From Loripinus fragilis (Eukaryota; Mollusca; Bivalvia; Lucinida; Lucinidae), in NCBI GenBank assembly GCA_964019695.1, contig OZ026522.1, positions 18,412,687 through 18,476,686 of the forward strand: a stretch of 64,000 nucleotides of DNA. The letters run 5' to 3'. The notes under the pieces were generated by a model, which was given only the letters and a program-made list of their open reading frames with translations, ran no database searches and was not told where the DNA came from. The translations under genes were made by a program, and so were the position numbers. This document shows, piece by piece, positions 12,001 to 27,000 of the stretch (its first letter is position 1; each line of letters opens with the position of its first letter).

Positions 12001-15000
12001 TCTATAAAATAAAATCGTCATTGTGTACAATAAAGATCCTCCTACCTTTTCAAATTACACTGATATCTCTAATAGGTCAGTCCTGGTCCGGAGGTTATAA
12101 ACGTTTCATGCTCAGCTTAAATGAGCATGATATTTTAACTGATATCAGAAACTTAAAAGCTGGAATATTAAGGTTTTTTTTAGCTTTTCAACACTCAGGT
12201 GTTGCATTTATCCCGCTTAAAGATGTTATTTAAAGCGAACATTTGCTGACAGTTGACATATATGAGCAGGATAAATTTCATGCTCATTTGAGTTGAGCTT
12301 GTAAAAAAAGTTTTATAGTCTCAAGGTCAGCTCATCTGCTGGGATATTGCCGTTTTGAATATTAGCACTTAAACGAGTTGAACGATCTTTTCCTCTCTCT
12401 TTACTTTGAAGGCGTCGTATCACGTAAAAACGACTATATTTTATTCATCACAAATTAATCAGATATCAAAGATTTAATATCAATATATTGGCCCAAATAA
12501 GCGCGCTATTTGAGGGTAAAATATTATTATTTTGAAACTATCAGTTTACAGATATGTTTTGGGTGCTCAAAAGAACCGTCTCTGAGATTAAAGATGCCGA
12601 AACGTTTTTTTTTATCATTTGCTCTTATTTGGTGAAAGTTCTTCCAACATCTGATCAGTTTTATTTAATCATGTTCCATATTCTGTATGTTAAGCATAAT
12701 ATTTCTAATTTAGGGGATGAAAATAGTTTAGAATACTAATGAACGGGACCCCTAGGTAAATAGATATTGCATCAAAGATTCTATATTTCGTTTATTTATA
12801 ACGTGTATTTAATGATAAGGGTTTGTGTTGCAGTGTGGATAAAAGTTTCTGGGCGTTTCAGGCATATACCTAACTGGAAGTGATGACTGAATTGAACATA
12901 GGCAGTCAAATTATTAAGATGCCAATAAAAGTTTTCATTTAAATGTGTAAATTTCTTACCATCAGGTACTTTTCAATAGAAAAGTGAGCCATATAATATG
13001 CGATTAACTAACGTATAAGCTTTTGCACAAGACTATATTTTACGCATTTGCATTTTAAAAGAAAGGTTGCCTGATTTGGTGTGACACCTTTTATTTCTAA
13101 TTTTCGGGACATTTTTGTCTAATGTACGAGACAATTTGTTTTTAATAGAAAATAAAGTCAGCCTGAACCCCATTCACAGGACGCACTTGTATAACTATCG
13201 GTTTGTGATGTCCTGATAGTGTTGCAAGCAAATGCAATGCCTCTGTCTACAGATAATCATATAATTATTGTTAAAAAGTTACCTAGTTAATAGCTTTACA
13301 CACACAAACTATTTTTCCAAAATATATAAATTTTCTGCTTATGGCGTATGAAAGGACTACATAGGATTGTATTTAATGACAAAATAGGTAAAAATAGCAA
13401 AATTGAAAATAAATGATGTAATTTAAACCAAAATGTGTTGCATTTGTCCCGTAAGTTAGGTCTCGTAAATGAGAAAATTTAACTATATGTTTACCAAGAA
13501 TCGCTCATAAGGATTGTACTATCAAACTTTATGCTTCAAGTTACGTCGTAACGTAAAGGACAATACAGCCCTTGTAATTTCTGAAGATCATATCTAATCT
13601 GTGTTGTTCAATGGAAACATTACAAGCTCAAAAGCAAAGGTCTCGTAAATTATAAAGCTTATTTTCCGTTTTAAAAGTATGAAAAGCGGCTTCTAGCGTA
13701 TTTTTACTATGAAGAGCATAAAATCAAATAGCTGAGTATTAGTTAATTTGACATACAACACATCTTCTGATGGCAAATTGAAGTTATATTTAATGCATTT
13801 GGTGATTGGGTTTATTGTTTGGACTCGTAAATTTGTTGATTTTGGCGACAAAACTAACGATGTAATGACAAAACAAAAAACTTAAAAAATATACTATTTT
13901 GTTGTCTTTTCTATAGGCCACCACCTTATATTTCAAAATTATGAGTTTCATTTTTTCATGCACAGGCTGAATGTGTATTAAAATGTGCAGTTAATGTGGA
14001 ATTAACGACTGGCGACATGCGATTTTCGGCCCCCCTTGGCTATTATTCGTGTCATATATTTAGTTGAAACATTGCTGAGCGTTCTGGAAACATCAATTTT
14101 ATATCAGAAATGGCCAGTCTACCGAATAGTATCATAAATTACTTGTAAACATATGTAATTGACAAGTTATTGATCGTGAAAGGCTGGCGACATCAATTGG
14201 CAATTCTACGTGAGAATGGATCTACAAAATAAATGCGTATCCGCAACCTTTTGCTCACGTCTTGGTTTCCACGGGAAAATAAATTAATATGTTTACATTA
14301 ATTTTTCTCATTTGTACAAAATAAATCGATAGACAGGGAATTTGTTATGTTGCCATCAATGTTGCAGTGTTGGTCATAGATGGGTCATACAAATATTCTA
14401 TGAAACAAACAAGTTACCGCTCATAAAAACATTCTCGTCCGCGTTCTGACCACATGCAGCATACACTATGGCGATGACTAAATCACGTGGTCTCTAATAG
14501 CGCATTTACAGTTAAAACGTTTTCAAGACAAGCTATAGACGTCTTTATTCCATAATAAAAAATATCGAGGAGTGAGGTGGCTCTGTGGTAGAGCGCTTGA
14601 CTTGATTGCAGGCTCGAGCCTCACCAGAGGCACTGCCTTGTGTCATTGAACAAGACACTTTATCACATGCTTAGTATTTGTTCAACTCGTGAATACCAGT
14701 ATGTCCCGACATAAATGACAAATTGCTGACTAGAGTGTAAAGAATAAACACAAAAAACGAAAATGTTAAAAGTATCATATCTATCAGACTTCACCAGTTC
14801 GATATCGATTATGTTGATTTGGTGACAGTTCAGCAATTTTTTTTAGTTTCTCACGTGCTAAGACTACAAACCCAACGACAACGTCTTGACTACGTTTTAT
14901 ACGCGTCGTACATTATGATACCGCCTTTTTGTTAACTGTAAGTTTCCAGCAAGTTTTTTTATCTGACGTGGCCAGACTGAAAACCCAATGACTACGCATT

Positions 15001-18000
15001 GACTACGTTTTATAGGCATTTTACATTATGATACAAAATAACCTTTTTTTCTTTTAGTTTCCAGCAAGTTTTCTCACGTGTCCAGATTGAAAACCCAACA
15101 ACAGCGTCTTGACTACGGTTTATAGGCGTCTTACAATATGATACCATCTTTTTATTAACCATTAGTTTCCAGTTAGTTTTTTTCTCACGTGCGCAGACTG
15201 AAACCAAACAACTACGTTTAACTTTTAGTTTCCAGCAAGTTAGTCTCACGTTACCAGACTGAAACACCCAACGACAATGTCTTGACTACTTTTAATTAGC
15301 GCCGTACAATTTAAGCAAGTTTTTCTCAAGTGTCCCATATGAAAAACCAACAACAATGTCTTGACTACGTTTAATAGGTGTCGTACATTATGATACCACT
15401 TTTAGCTTTCAGCAAGTTTTTCTCATGTGTCAAGAATGAAACCCCAACGTCAACATCTTGACTAAGTTTTATAGGCGACGAACAGTATGCTGCCACCTTT
15501 TTAACGTTTAGTTTCCAGCTTGTTTGTCTCACGTGTTTGGACTGAAAACCCAACGACAACGTCTTGACTGCATTTTAAAGGCTTCGTACATTATTATATC
15601 ATCTTTTTGTTAACTGTAAGCTTTCCTCAAGTGTCCAGACTGAAAACCCAACAACAACGTCTTGACTACGTTTCAGAGGCATCGTACATTATGATACAAC
15701 CTTATTAACTTTTAGTTTCCAGCAATTTTTTTGTTTCGTGTCCAGACTCGAAACTCAACAGCAACGCCTTGGCTAGGTTTTATAGGCGTCGTACATTATG
15801 ATGCCATGTTTTTTTTTTTTTTTTTTTTTTTGTTTCCAGTAAGTTTTCTTACGTGCCCAGACTAAATCCCTACGACAACGTCCTCACTACGTTTTACATG
15901 CATCGAAAATTATGATGCCACTTTAATTTTTAACTTTTAGTTTACAGCAACGTTTTCTCACATGCCCAGACTGAAAGCCAATGACAACGTCTTGACTACG
16001 TTTTATCAGCGCGGTACATTTCCAGCAAGTCTTTCTTTCGTGTCCAGATTGAAACCAAACGACAACGTCTTTACAACGTTTAATAGGCGACGTACATAAT
16101 GATACAATCTTTATAAGATTTAGTTTCCAGCAAGTTTTTCTCAAGTGCCCAGACTGAAAACCCAACGACAACGTCTTGACTACGTTTCATAGGCATCGTA
16201 CATCATGATAAACCTTTTTAACTTTTAGTTTCCAGCAAGTTTTTGTCACGTGTTCAGACTGAAAAGCCAACAGCAACGTCTTAACTAAGTTTTATAGGCG
16301 TCGTACATTATGATACTGATTTTTGTTGTTTTTTGTTTCCAGTAAGTTTTCTCACGTGCCCAGACTAAATCCAATGACAACATATTTACTACGTTTAATA
16401 GGCGTCGTACATAATGATACCGTTTTTTAAACTTTTTGTTTCAGCAAGTTTTTCTCACGTGTCCAGATTGAACACCCAACACCAACGTCTTGACTACGTC
16501 TTACTGGCGTCATTCATTATGATACCACCTTTTTTGTTAACCTTTAGGTTTCAGCAAGTTCCACGTGTCTGGAATGAAACCCAAATGACACCGTCTTGAC
16601 TGCGTTTTATAGGCGCCATACTTTGTGCTACCACCTCTCTAACGTTTAGCTTACTGCAAGTTTTTCACACGTGTCCAGACTGAAAATCCAACGACAACGT
16701 CTTGGCACATCGCGTCGTACATGATGTTACCACCCTTTAAACGTTTAGTTAACAGCAAGTTTTTCTCATGTGTCCAGACTGAAAAACGTCTTGACTGCGT
16801 TTTAAAGGCGCCGTATATTTCCAGCTAACTTTTTTTAACTTTTAGTTTCCAGGAAGTTTTTCCCACATGCACCAACAAAAGCCCAGAAAACCAAGTTACA
16901 CAATTGTGTTTGAACATATCCGCGTAGTGTTCAAATGATTTTTGGTACAAAAAAGCTTGAATATGTCCTGCAGACGTCAGTTTTGCTGATGAACCACTGA
17001 AACACGTGTCTCAGACGCCTTCCTTACCAAAACTGGCAAAAAAATCTTCGTCACCAAAATGTATGGTTCACTGGAGGGGGGGGGGGGTGATAAAATTGTA
17101 AAGGCCGTATTAACCCCTACTCCATCGCTAGGCCAGTAAGATGACGGGTATAACTTGATAATTGTTCTGTTGAATTTCACAAAATTAAGCGTCGAGTTTC
17201 AGTCAATTGAGATTTGAGCGTTTATTGCCAGGACGTCCATACAACTCAGTGCAAAATCAATATCGCGTAAATTACCAAAAACGGAGAATTCATTGAAAGA
17301 ATAATAAATAGGTGTTACTCCTGCTGCTTAGAAATGGCGAGGAGCAAAAATGGATAAAAAATGTTCTGAAGTGGCTTCATATTTACTCTGACAATAATTG
17401 ATCCACAAAAATCAACTATGATTTCATGATGCCGAAATTCATGTTTCTTATGAAATATTGGAACATTGCCATGTATTTCATTTTTATCAACCACCCTTCC
17501 TCAATGGAATGCTTTGTTTATTGAACAGTATGAGACATATTGTTAAAACTGAAGTAAGTTTCGATGCCTAACTAAATGAACTTTCGATTAGGCGAACCGA
17601 TCGGCTTAGGGCATTAGTTCGGACAAAGATATTGTCAAAATAAAACAAAGCTACGTTAGAACTTTGGCTCAGTATAACATGATTTTTAACCATTACTGGA
17701 CCAGAAACCCATAAACGGGTACTTTGGCAAACAGTAAAGACCCAGATGAGAACACGTTAGTTACATGTTTTATCGCATCCTTTACCATTTTAAATCACAA
17801 ATGCTCATGTACATAATGTATATTGTTTTTATATGTATAACTGTTTATATGTTTTGTTTTATAGAGGGCCACTTGGTAGACTGGCTAATTTAGCCAAAAG
17901 TGAAACCCTCTTGAAATATTGTATAAATAAATAATAAAAAGATAAAATCTGCATAATGTTTGAAATAAGAGTACATTTTTTTTTTTTGAAAATATAACCG

Positions 18001-21000
18001 TTGACCCCTCAATATTACACAATCAACAATCCTGACTTAAGCCGGTGCTAAGGGACGTCTGCTATTTTATAATATTGTAGATTCTGAAGAATCCATTTTC
18101 CAGATTATTTAGAGGTCGCAACAGCTGTCGTTGTTTCTGTGTGGAGTTGGTAAAACTTCTCCCCGTGCATCGATATAGTGTTGATATTTTTTCATATTCT
18201 GGTCCTTTGGGAGTATTGGGTTCTGGTGGAAAGCAGATTACCGCTTAAGCCAGTGCTAGGGGGCGTGAGAATTGTTTCATTTTCCATAAGTACTCATGAA
18301 CAGACTCAATAAAACCGAGTCTGCTGTTTTCTAAAATTGTAGGTTCTCTCTATTTCTGAAGGATCCGTTTTCCAGATTATTTAGTTGTATCAAACTTTAT
18401 AGTCGGGGACCCAAGGTAGGAAAAACGCTAACCCTTGCACCGGAGAGGTATACTGCTAAATTTTGTATGGTTGCAAAGGTAATTCTATGGTGTATCTGAA
18501 ACCATTGTATACATGTAGCAGGCTCAATCGATTTGCAAAACGCCCGGGCAGTCAACTTCCTACGTAAGCCCAGCAAGAACATGGCAAAATATTATTTTTA
18601 TCAAAAAAGTTCAGGATTGAAAAATATTGAGTTTATATAATAAAACAAGATCCGAGTAGACCTCAGAAGCAGTGTTGGTTATCTAAAAATACTGCGTATT
18701 GATTTTTAAAGCATGAAGATTAGGGCAACCCGATTTTGAAATGAAATTTGTAGATTTCTTTGCTTCAAATCTCATTAAAACTGCATTTGTTGCCCAAAAT
18801 GTATTTGGTTAATATCTATATATCGAAAAATTGCGTGCTTACTTATTTAGTTTTATCTTCCCGTTGAAGTGATCTGAATTGCATATTTTTTACATATTAA
18901 GTAAATACATTTTATATTGAATGCGGTTTAATACTGCATACAGTTAGGCAGACGTTGTGGACATAATTTAAGATAATCTATTTTATTTTCTATGGCAAAG
19001 CTGACAAGTAAAACTATGAAGCTATGATAAGTTGATTCATAATATTTAGACTATGTCAGCTGGTGCGTAGTTAAATACTTTGGACACCTTAAGAGCAGTT
19101 TAACACATAAATGAAATTTATCAAGGTTTAAAGGATGTTTATCTTCCATATTTACAACACTTTTGAAACAGAGGGTCATTGTAGGGACCAAGGGGATTTT
19201 TATCTACTGAAAATAATAGTTTCGTTTGACAGTGGTAAAATAAAGATGAAAAAACTCGTATAACTATTATTATCTCACCATGAAAACCTGTCTGTCCCCC
19301 TTTGAGATGCAGAAATGTAACCGCATAGTATTTGTAAAGAAAACAATGTTCCTAGAAAGATTATTTTGGTGCACAAATGACTGCCTATACTTTAAAATGC
19401 ATTTGATAGTGTATTATTGTATTACCGGACAGTCAAACGGCTTCTCATACCCGTCCTCCAGATAAGAGTGCGCAATGGACAATTATTTTTATTACTTCTC
19501 AACCAAAACATTTGTTGTGGGTACTTGGGTAGACCTATTAAATGAGACGATTCTTTCGAAGACCAAAACGCAATCTTCAACTAATTGATTAGGGAAACAT
19601 CACACTTTCTTTGCTATGAAAGATTACTTAACTTGACACATGTTGCATACAAAAATGCACTTTTCCGCGAAATGCAACTCTGGTCGCATTACTAAACGGT
19701 GGTTTCATATCAAGCACTATTTAGACTATCAATATTCAAAATTCCAGCCGTATACCTTTCGGGTGCAAAAAATGTGTGTTTTTGCATGAAAAGCTACTTT
19801 GGTTCCCCGACTATTATGGAAAATTCAATTGGGTTGAACTCAGGATCTTTTGAATTCCTACATTCTTAGGAGTTCAATAAAATATTGTTAAGAGAAAAAA
19901 TGGATATGCATAATCCTTTTTACCCACACAAGGCTTGCATTCTAGGAAAATAATCCAAAGTGTAGACCCAGACCAGACGCCACAGAATAGGAGGTCTTAT
20001 CAGGTACAGCACGGATGGTTTGCAGAATGCACTATTAAAATAATTACAACCAAACATCTCTAAATAGAAAATCAACTCGAATAATTGAAACAAAATAAAC
20101 GTCCATTAGGTTTAAATGGATAAAATACTGATCTGAGTTGAATCACTCTAAAAGTAGTATGTTGTCAGGGAACCGAAATCGCGTATCATTTAACAGTCAG
20201 GTTGGTTAATTGATCTAGTGATTTTGGTAATCACTATATTGAGTGTCGTTTCTTTTCCATCAAAATCTTAATCACTTGACAGAGTGATAAGTCGAACTAG
20301 TTGAATTACTGATCGTCTGTTATTAGGGATTGAATCACGCGTATAGATGATTAGCACGAATCACTTTGGCACCTGGTTTCCTAAAGTAAGGAATAAAATA
20401 ATCAAGTATATTGTTGATTTTTGCTCCGATCTATCATAAGTTTAGGGGGTGCGCGTACGGTTTTAACGCCTGCTCGTACATGGACTTATTTTTCAATTGT
20501 AAAGATAAAAGATAAAATACTTTAAACTTCGGATCAAATCCCTAAACACTTGAAACATGTGCACTGACATATTAAAAAATTCTAAGACACAGTGTTTTCT
20601 CCCATTTTACTTTAAAATTCTTGCTATCTATACTGAAGGACTTTAGAAACGAACCAATTATATATTCACTGTCTCTTCCACATGGTTGATTTGAGAATGC
20701 TTTCTTTATCACTCTTTATCCGCTTACACAATGGACCATGCTTTGTCATAGTTTCGATTTGCTCATGTGGTTCATTCTGACGAATCACTGGCGTAAGTGT
20801 TTTTCAACAATTGTCGTCTGACAACTGTGAGATTAGTTCAATTTAAAGGCAAACACTTTGAGATGAAAGCCAGATGTCTTAATCAACGAAAAAACCATGA
20901 AGATTTTCGGAAATAATCAGAAATAATCGTTTAGTTACACTCTCAGTCGCAGTGTTTCTTTGCTGACGTCAGTCTTTATGTTTCAAACAGCAATAACAGG

Positions 21001-24000
21001 CGGATGACGTTCGCGCATGTCGCGATACTTTAGTCTCTACGTAACCCGTTGCGGAGTATCTGGTAGCGCTAAAATATTTTGATTATTCCTGTTCCTTAGG
21101 ATACATGTATAAGCAGCCAATTACGTCAAAAGAAATAATGACGTCACCTAGACGAAATGAACTTTATCAGAGCCCTAAAACTTTATGATTGGATTTGTCT
21201 TTCCTTGTGCTTTCTAGAACTAACATTGGTTTGAAAACTTTTTTGCGCTCATTATGGAATGTATTGATACTCTGTGACTTTTTAAATTTGGGATGTCTTA
21301 GAATAATCGCGACGTCACGGCAACCATAAGCCACAGCGTTTTGATTTTCTTATTGAATGCAAGCTAAATGAAGGCACTTGACACTTTTATTTTTCACATA
21401 ATTAAAATATACATTTTGACAATAAATAAGCATTTTAGCAGGTGGTGCGTTTCTATAGTCCTTCAGTATAGTTTATGAAATCGATATACACAGGTACATA
21501 TAAATTTAGAATGTGTATTAACCATGTTAACTCATATAGTTGAGTGACAAATAAAGAATAACAATGATATTTGAAGTGATTCAACTAATTCGACTTATGT
21601 GTCTTGATCCACATCTGAATGAAGGGTGAGGTTGGCGGCGTGAAACCGATTTAAGCCCTCCAGTAAAATATTTTCACTGACCGTTCCAAGGAGGTACTTC
21701 TATTGTGGATCATATATGTTTTTTCTGCCTTGTGATTGCTATACCTTTGTGCACGTCTGTTTATTTGTACCTTGGGGTCACTTACTGGGAAAGAGCTGGC
21801 CTCTTGGCTCTAGTTTGTGGTGTTTCGCTGTAAGCTTGTCACTTTCCCATCGGTATACTGGGTCAGGTGTGGTACTTGATTGTATCGATTCCTGATCTTT
21901 GCGCTCTTACTTACTTTTATCACTCTTTCAAGTGATTAAGATTGTGGTGGACACTCAGTCCATTGATTATCAGAATTACTTGATCAAGAAACCAACTGAC
22001 TACTTTTTTTGCACCCGTGAGGTGTACAGCTGATTTTATGTATACTGATAGACTAATTAGTGCAAAAGCAACATCACTGTGTAGCAATGGGACAATAATT
22101 ACATTTCGTGAAAAATGTATTTTATGTCATATGTCCAGTTAAGCAAAATATTAGGGCTTAAAAACTTTGATCTTTCCTTGTCAATCAGTGTGTGTTTGGC
22201 GATTTAAAAGTATGGCCAGCCGTTTGTGCCAATATAGTCTTCCTTGTGCGCAAGGGACATTATTTCTTTACACATACTATGTTATTACATTAATTCATCT
22301 CAAACAGACAGGTTTAATATGATAATATGATATTTAGTTATACGGGTTTCTATCTTTATTTTACTTCTAATCATAGGCCGCTGGCTAGATATGGTTTACC
22401 TCACCCAGGGGGAAGTTTGTAGACCATATTTTTCTTAAAGTCGCGTGTCTTGCAAGGATTATGCAATATATTGCCCTCTTGTAATGGCAGTTTTAAACTG
22501 CAACAGCCTGTTACATACGTTACCCCACAAAATATTTGATAATTTACATAAATCATAAGACTTCAGAAAAGAGCAAAATATATGGTAAGAGTTCCAAATT
22601 GGTTATATCATAGAAGTAAGCTATTACTGCGCTACAGATATGGACCTTTGAAAACAAATATGGTAGCCCCAGGTGTAATGTATGTTACATGTTTTCATTA
22701 AACCTCCTATAAATTAATAATTAATCGAATATAGTTTGTCTTATTTTAAAAGAGACATCAAATATGGTTAACATAATATACATGGAAATCTTGTAACATA
22801 TTGTGAACTATATGGGTAAAATATTTGAATATCAATGAAAACCAATCAGGTAGAAGTTAAAGAGCAGTTTCTTGCCAAGCTAGCAGCTCTTCGTAAACTA
22901 TACAAGGGTTGTATGATTTTTCCCCAAACAGCTTATTAATCCTCATCAGACTCATCTTGCAAGGAAAAGCAATATGTTAGCCATCTAGCAATGACAGCAT
23001 TACCCTGAAACGGTCTGTTACATGCGTTACCCCTCGAAACTTTTGATAATTTAAGTAGATTATATGACTTCTAAAACGTGCAAAAGAAAAGTAAGATTTC
23101 CATATTAGCTAGATCAACGAAGTTAGCAATTACTGCGTCACAGATATGGACCTCTGAAAACAAAAATGGTCACCCCTGGTGATGTGTACCTTACATTATT
23201 TTTATAAACCCTATATAAATGATTAATGAATCTAATATAGTCTGTCTTAATTTGTTTTTAAAATTAGAATGTGTTTACTAATTTTAAATAGTGATAAAGG
23301 ATGGTGATTATGATAATAATGTTGTTGATGATGATATTAGATTCGTACTACTTACCTTTAAGAAACAGCAAACATTATGTTTCTATCTATATACTTTTTA
23401 AGTTTCTGAACGTTGAACATGGTAACGCCATATCACACAGAATGTCCAATGTAACTGAGGAACTATTTCAATACATTACTTGCTATATTAACTGACTGAT
23501 TTAATACATATATAGCCGCTAACTGACATACAGATACTCCGAAATAACATATGTAACACTTGGTAACGTATATAACAATTAAAACTCAAGGCATTTATAA
23601 AATGAATAATTAAAAAAAAGGTAACTGTGTTAAAAGAAGTGCACAAACCTGCACAAACCTGTGCCAGCATACAAATAAGTAAGAACAGGTAATGTTGTCA
23701 ACATTATATTGAACGTTTAAAGGGGACGGCAACCCTGATGATTACTATGTTTAATATGAAAGATCTTAATAAACCATGAATTTTGATACCAGTTTCGTCT
23801 AAATCGGTTGAAAAATGTGGAGGTTATGGGCGTTTGAATATTTGCAAATCGACTGTAATGGAAGCAGCCATATTGTAGGCTTAGTGACGTCACTCAGCCT
23901 AATTAAATATGCGTAATCAAAATAAAAGACAAACCAATGGATTATTTGCATTAATCTTTAATGAAACATTTTCTTTGTGTATAAAGCTACGTATCTGCTG

Positions 24001-27000
24001 AAACGCAGATGATGTGATAGTAGTGATTACTAAAAATTAAGCAGTTTAAAAAATTCTGAAAACTAATTAAATATTCAAAATGGCGGCTAAATTTTGGCCA
24101 TATTGAATTTTTCAAATGCCTATAACTTGCCCATTTTTCAATTGATTTTGATGATACTTGTATCAAAATTCATGGTTCATAGAGCTCTTTCTGATAAAAT
24201 ATACTTATCATTAGGGTTGCCGTCTCCTTTAATGCTATTTTGAAGGTAACGTACATAACATGGGCGTGTAAAAAATAGTTTGAACGACCAAAATAAGGAA
24301 CTAAAATTCATTTAAGTAGCAATCTCATGTATTTGTTATATTCACTGACCGATTTGATACATGTTTAGTCAATAACTTCAATACTGATACTCGGAAATAG
24401 CGTATGAAAATCTTTAAGTAACGTATACAACTCAAAACATTTATAAAATAAAACTTAAAATATGTAACGGTGTTATAAGCAGTTCATAAACCTGTGATAA
24501 CATGCTAATTAGTACAAACATGTCATGTTGGAGACATTATCAGGACTATTTATGCTATTTGTGGGTAACGTACGTAACGTGATGATACACGTTAACGCTG
24601 CCACTCTCAGACAGCTTACATATTTCATTTTGTTTCTTATAAAATGTAGTTTCAGGAAATTATAGAAACTTCAGGAAACGTCCCCCTTTGGGAGGGGCGT
24701 CTATAGCCAGCTCGAGGCCTATGAATGTAATTAATGTTTTCAGCGAAAAAACAACATCCAACCTGTATCTCTACAGTGACTCTCTGTTTCAAATGGAGGA
24801 CAAATGACCTTTAAAGCTTGATAAATTGTATTTACGAATTGATTTTTTGTTAAGTTATACTTCATAGTTAACTGCAGGCCAACTGAACGTACAGCATTAC
24901 TAAGTATTAAACTATCACAGTCTCGTTTTTTAACTTTGAAGCTATCATCTCTAGCTTTTAAGGTGATACATGACTTATGGCCATATGTCGAAAAAGTCAC
25001 CTTCCTTTAATATGTTTAAAGGTAGTGCAAAACTCATATTTTAAGACAAAAAATATGACCTTACCAGCTATTTTAAAAAGTTATATGATTTAAAAAGTTG
25101 AAAAATTGAAGTTTCGTAAAAAAAAAATTCTCATATTTTAGACATGTGAACATATTTTTTCTGAGAATACAATACTTGCTATTGGCTATTAAATGAAAAC
25201 AAAAACAAGCGAAAACGTATGCATATATTTTATTTATTAAGCTAAAACCTATTTTTTTCTAAATATATTAAGCCCCCCAAAAATGGTTTATATCTTGAAT
25301 AAATATGTAACTACAGTAAACAAAAGCTTGTAACTTGTTTATAGCCTATTTATGTTCTTTTTTTCTTTTACTTCTAAAATATAACATGTATGTCTTGTCA
25401 TACCTGTTTCACTGACTTTTTTTTTAAATCAATGGGCGTAGACAATCATGAAATAAGCATTTGATAAAGCCCCTATCTCACTGGACTGTGACCGTTTTGC
25501 GACAGCTGGCGACAGACATTGCGAGTGGGTCACAAAGCAGTCTAGAAACAGTCGCCAGTGATTCCTAATTTCCTCGCATGTGTCGCCAAGTGGCACAAAG
25601 TAGTCGCGAAAATTTTGAACATGTTCAAAAATTTTATGTGACAAAATTCCTAGCAAAATGGTCGCAAAGTTATCATGGGTGACTCGAATCCGTCGCGAAC
25701 TTGTCGCCGACACCTCGCAATTTAGTCGCAATCATTTTGGAACACGTCATATTTGCGAGATAAATAAGACTGAATTGCGAACCAATTGCAACATAAATGA
25801 GACACTTCATGACAACATTGCGAGTAAATTAAACTAAGCGATGTTCTGGCGAACGTCATGGGACAGTCACACGAACGTCTCACGACTATCATGCGAGTAT
25901 CTTAAATTACTCGCAGTTATGTCGCCAAAGGTTCGTTAAAAGAGTTCCTCCTATCTGAGATGATAGTTCCTTCAGTACGAGATCTTGGTTAGGCATACTT
26001 AAGTATACAGTTTTGACTAATTCTAGTTGTCAAGTATTCTTGCTATCTGAGAGGATAGTTTCATATAAGTATGGTGTATTGGTTAGGCTTACATGCATGT
26101 GTACTGTTTGGAGTAATTTCAGTTATTAAAAATGGTTCTGCATTCTGAGAAGATAATTTTGTCAAGTATGTTTCATTAGGCCTACTTAAATTTTTACTAT
26201 TTCTATTACAGTATAATGGTATTATTAATGTGTCTTGGTTAGACTACATCAGCCTGCTTAGTGTCAGCAGCCCTTCTAAGGTTTGAATTTGACATACAGA
26301 ACCCTATAAACAAGTTATAACTGCAGCGGACAACTAAGATTCTGATTAGAATGCGCATCCGTGCAGTCTGTGCTGTGCTTTTGTTGTGCCCATACTGTAA
26401 CTGTATAAAATAGATTTTCGCAGAACGAGGCTCATCCGAACTAATTGCAATATTGATTTGATTGGGCCCATCATGCCATACGTATGGACAATTAGAGCAT
26501 GTGCGTTCTTGACTGACTTTCTTAAGCTGCTTGATAGGCCATCATAACTGTGCAGTTTAAACGAGGTAACTTTTTTCTAACTCAATATTTGCTACCATTC
26601 AACAGTCCAACACCACCCAGCAACGTGACACCTTCCAACAATCTAGCTCTTTCCAGCCCTCTAGTTCCTTCCAACAACGTAGTACCTTCCTAGTCTGAAG
26701 TTTCAATGCTTGTCAGAATGTTTATTTCTTTTTGTTTATCATTTCTCGCACGCCTATCGTGCGACAGTCGCACGCCCATCGTGCGACAGTCACACGACGT
26801 TCGTGAGAACGTCGTGAGGCGGTTGATGGTAATAAATGTTCGCAATTTCATCGGGCGAGCATCGTGCGAGTGTCTCGCGAATGTCGCACGAATGTCGCGC
26901 GAATGTCGTGTAACACTCGCCAATGATTCGTGCGACAATCGTACGACATTCGTGCGACTGTCGCAAATATGTCTTAATCACTCATTCGGTGTGACCCCAA

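Noticed and set aside
14575..14640. tRNA gene at the A/B-box pairs (also 48430, 61040, 34680, 27640)
   Set aside because: The boxes are followed by a shared SINE body and tail, and the tRNA-like parts do not fold into a full cloverleaf with a CCA-ready acceptor stem.
14790..16870. CRISPR array
   Set aside because: Units are contiguous 105-base satellite repeats without spacers, in a eukaryotic intron.
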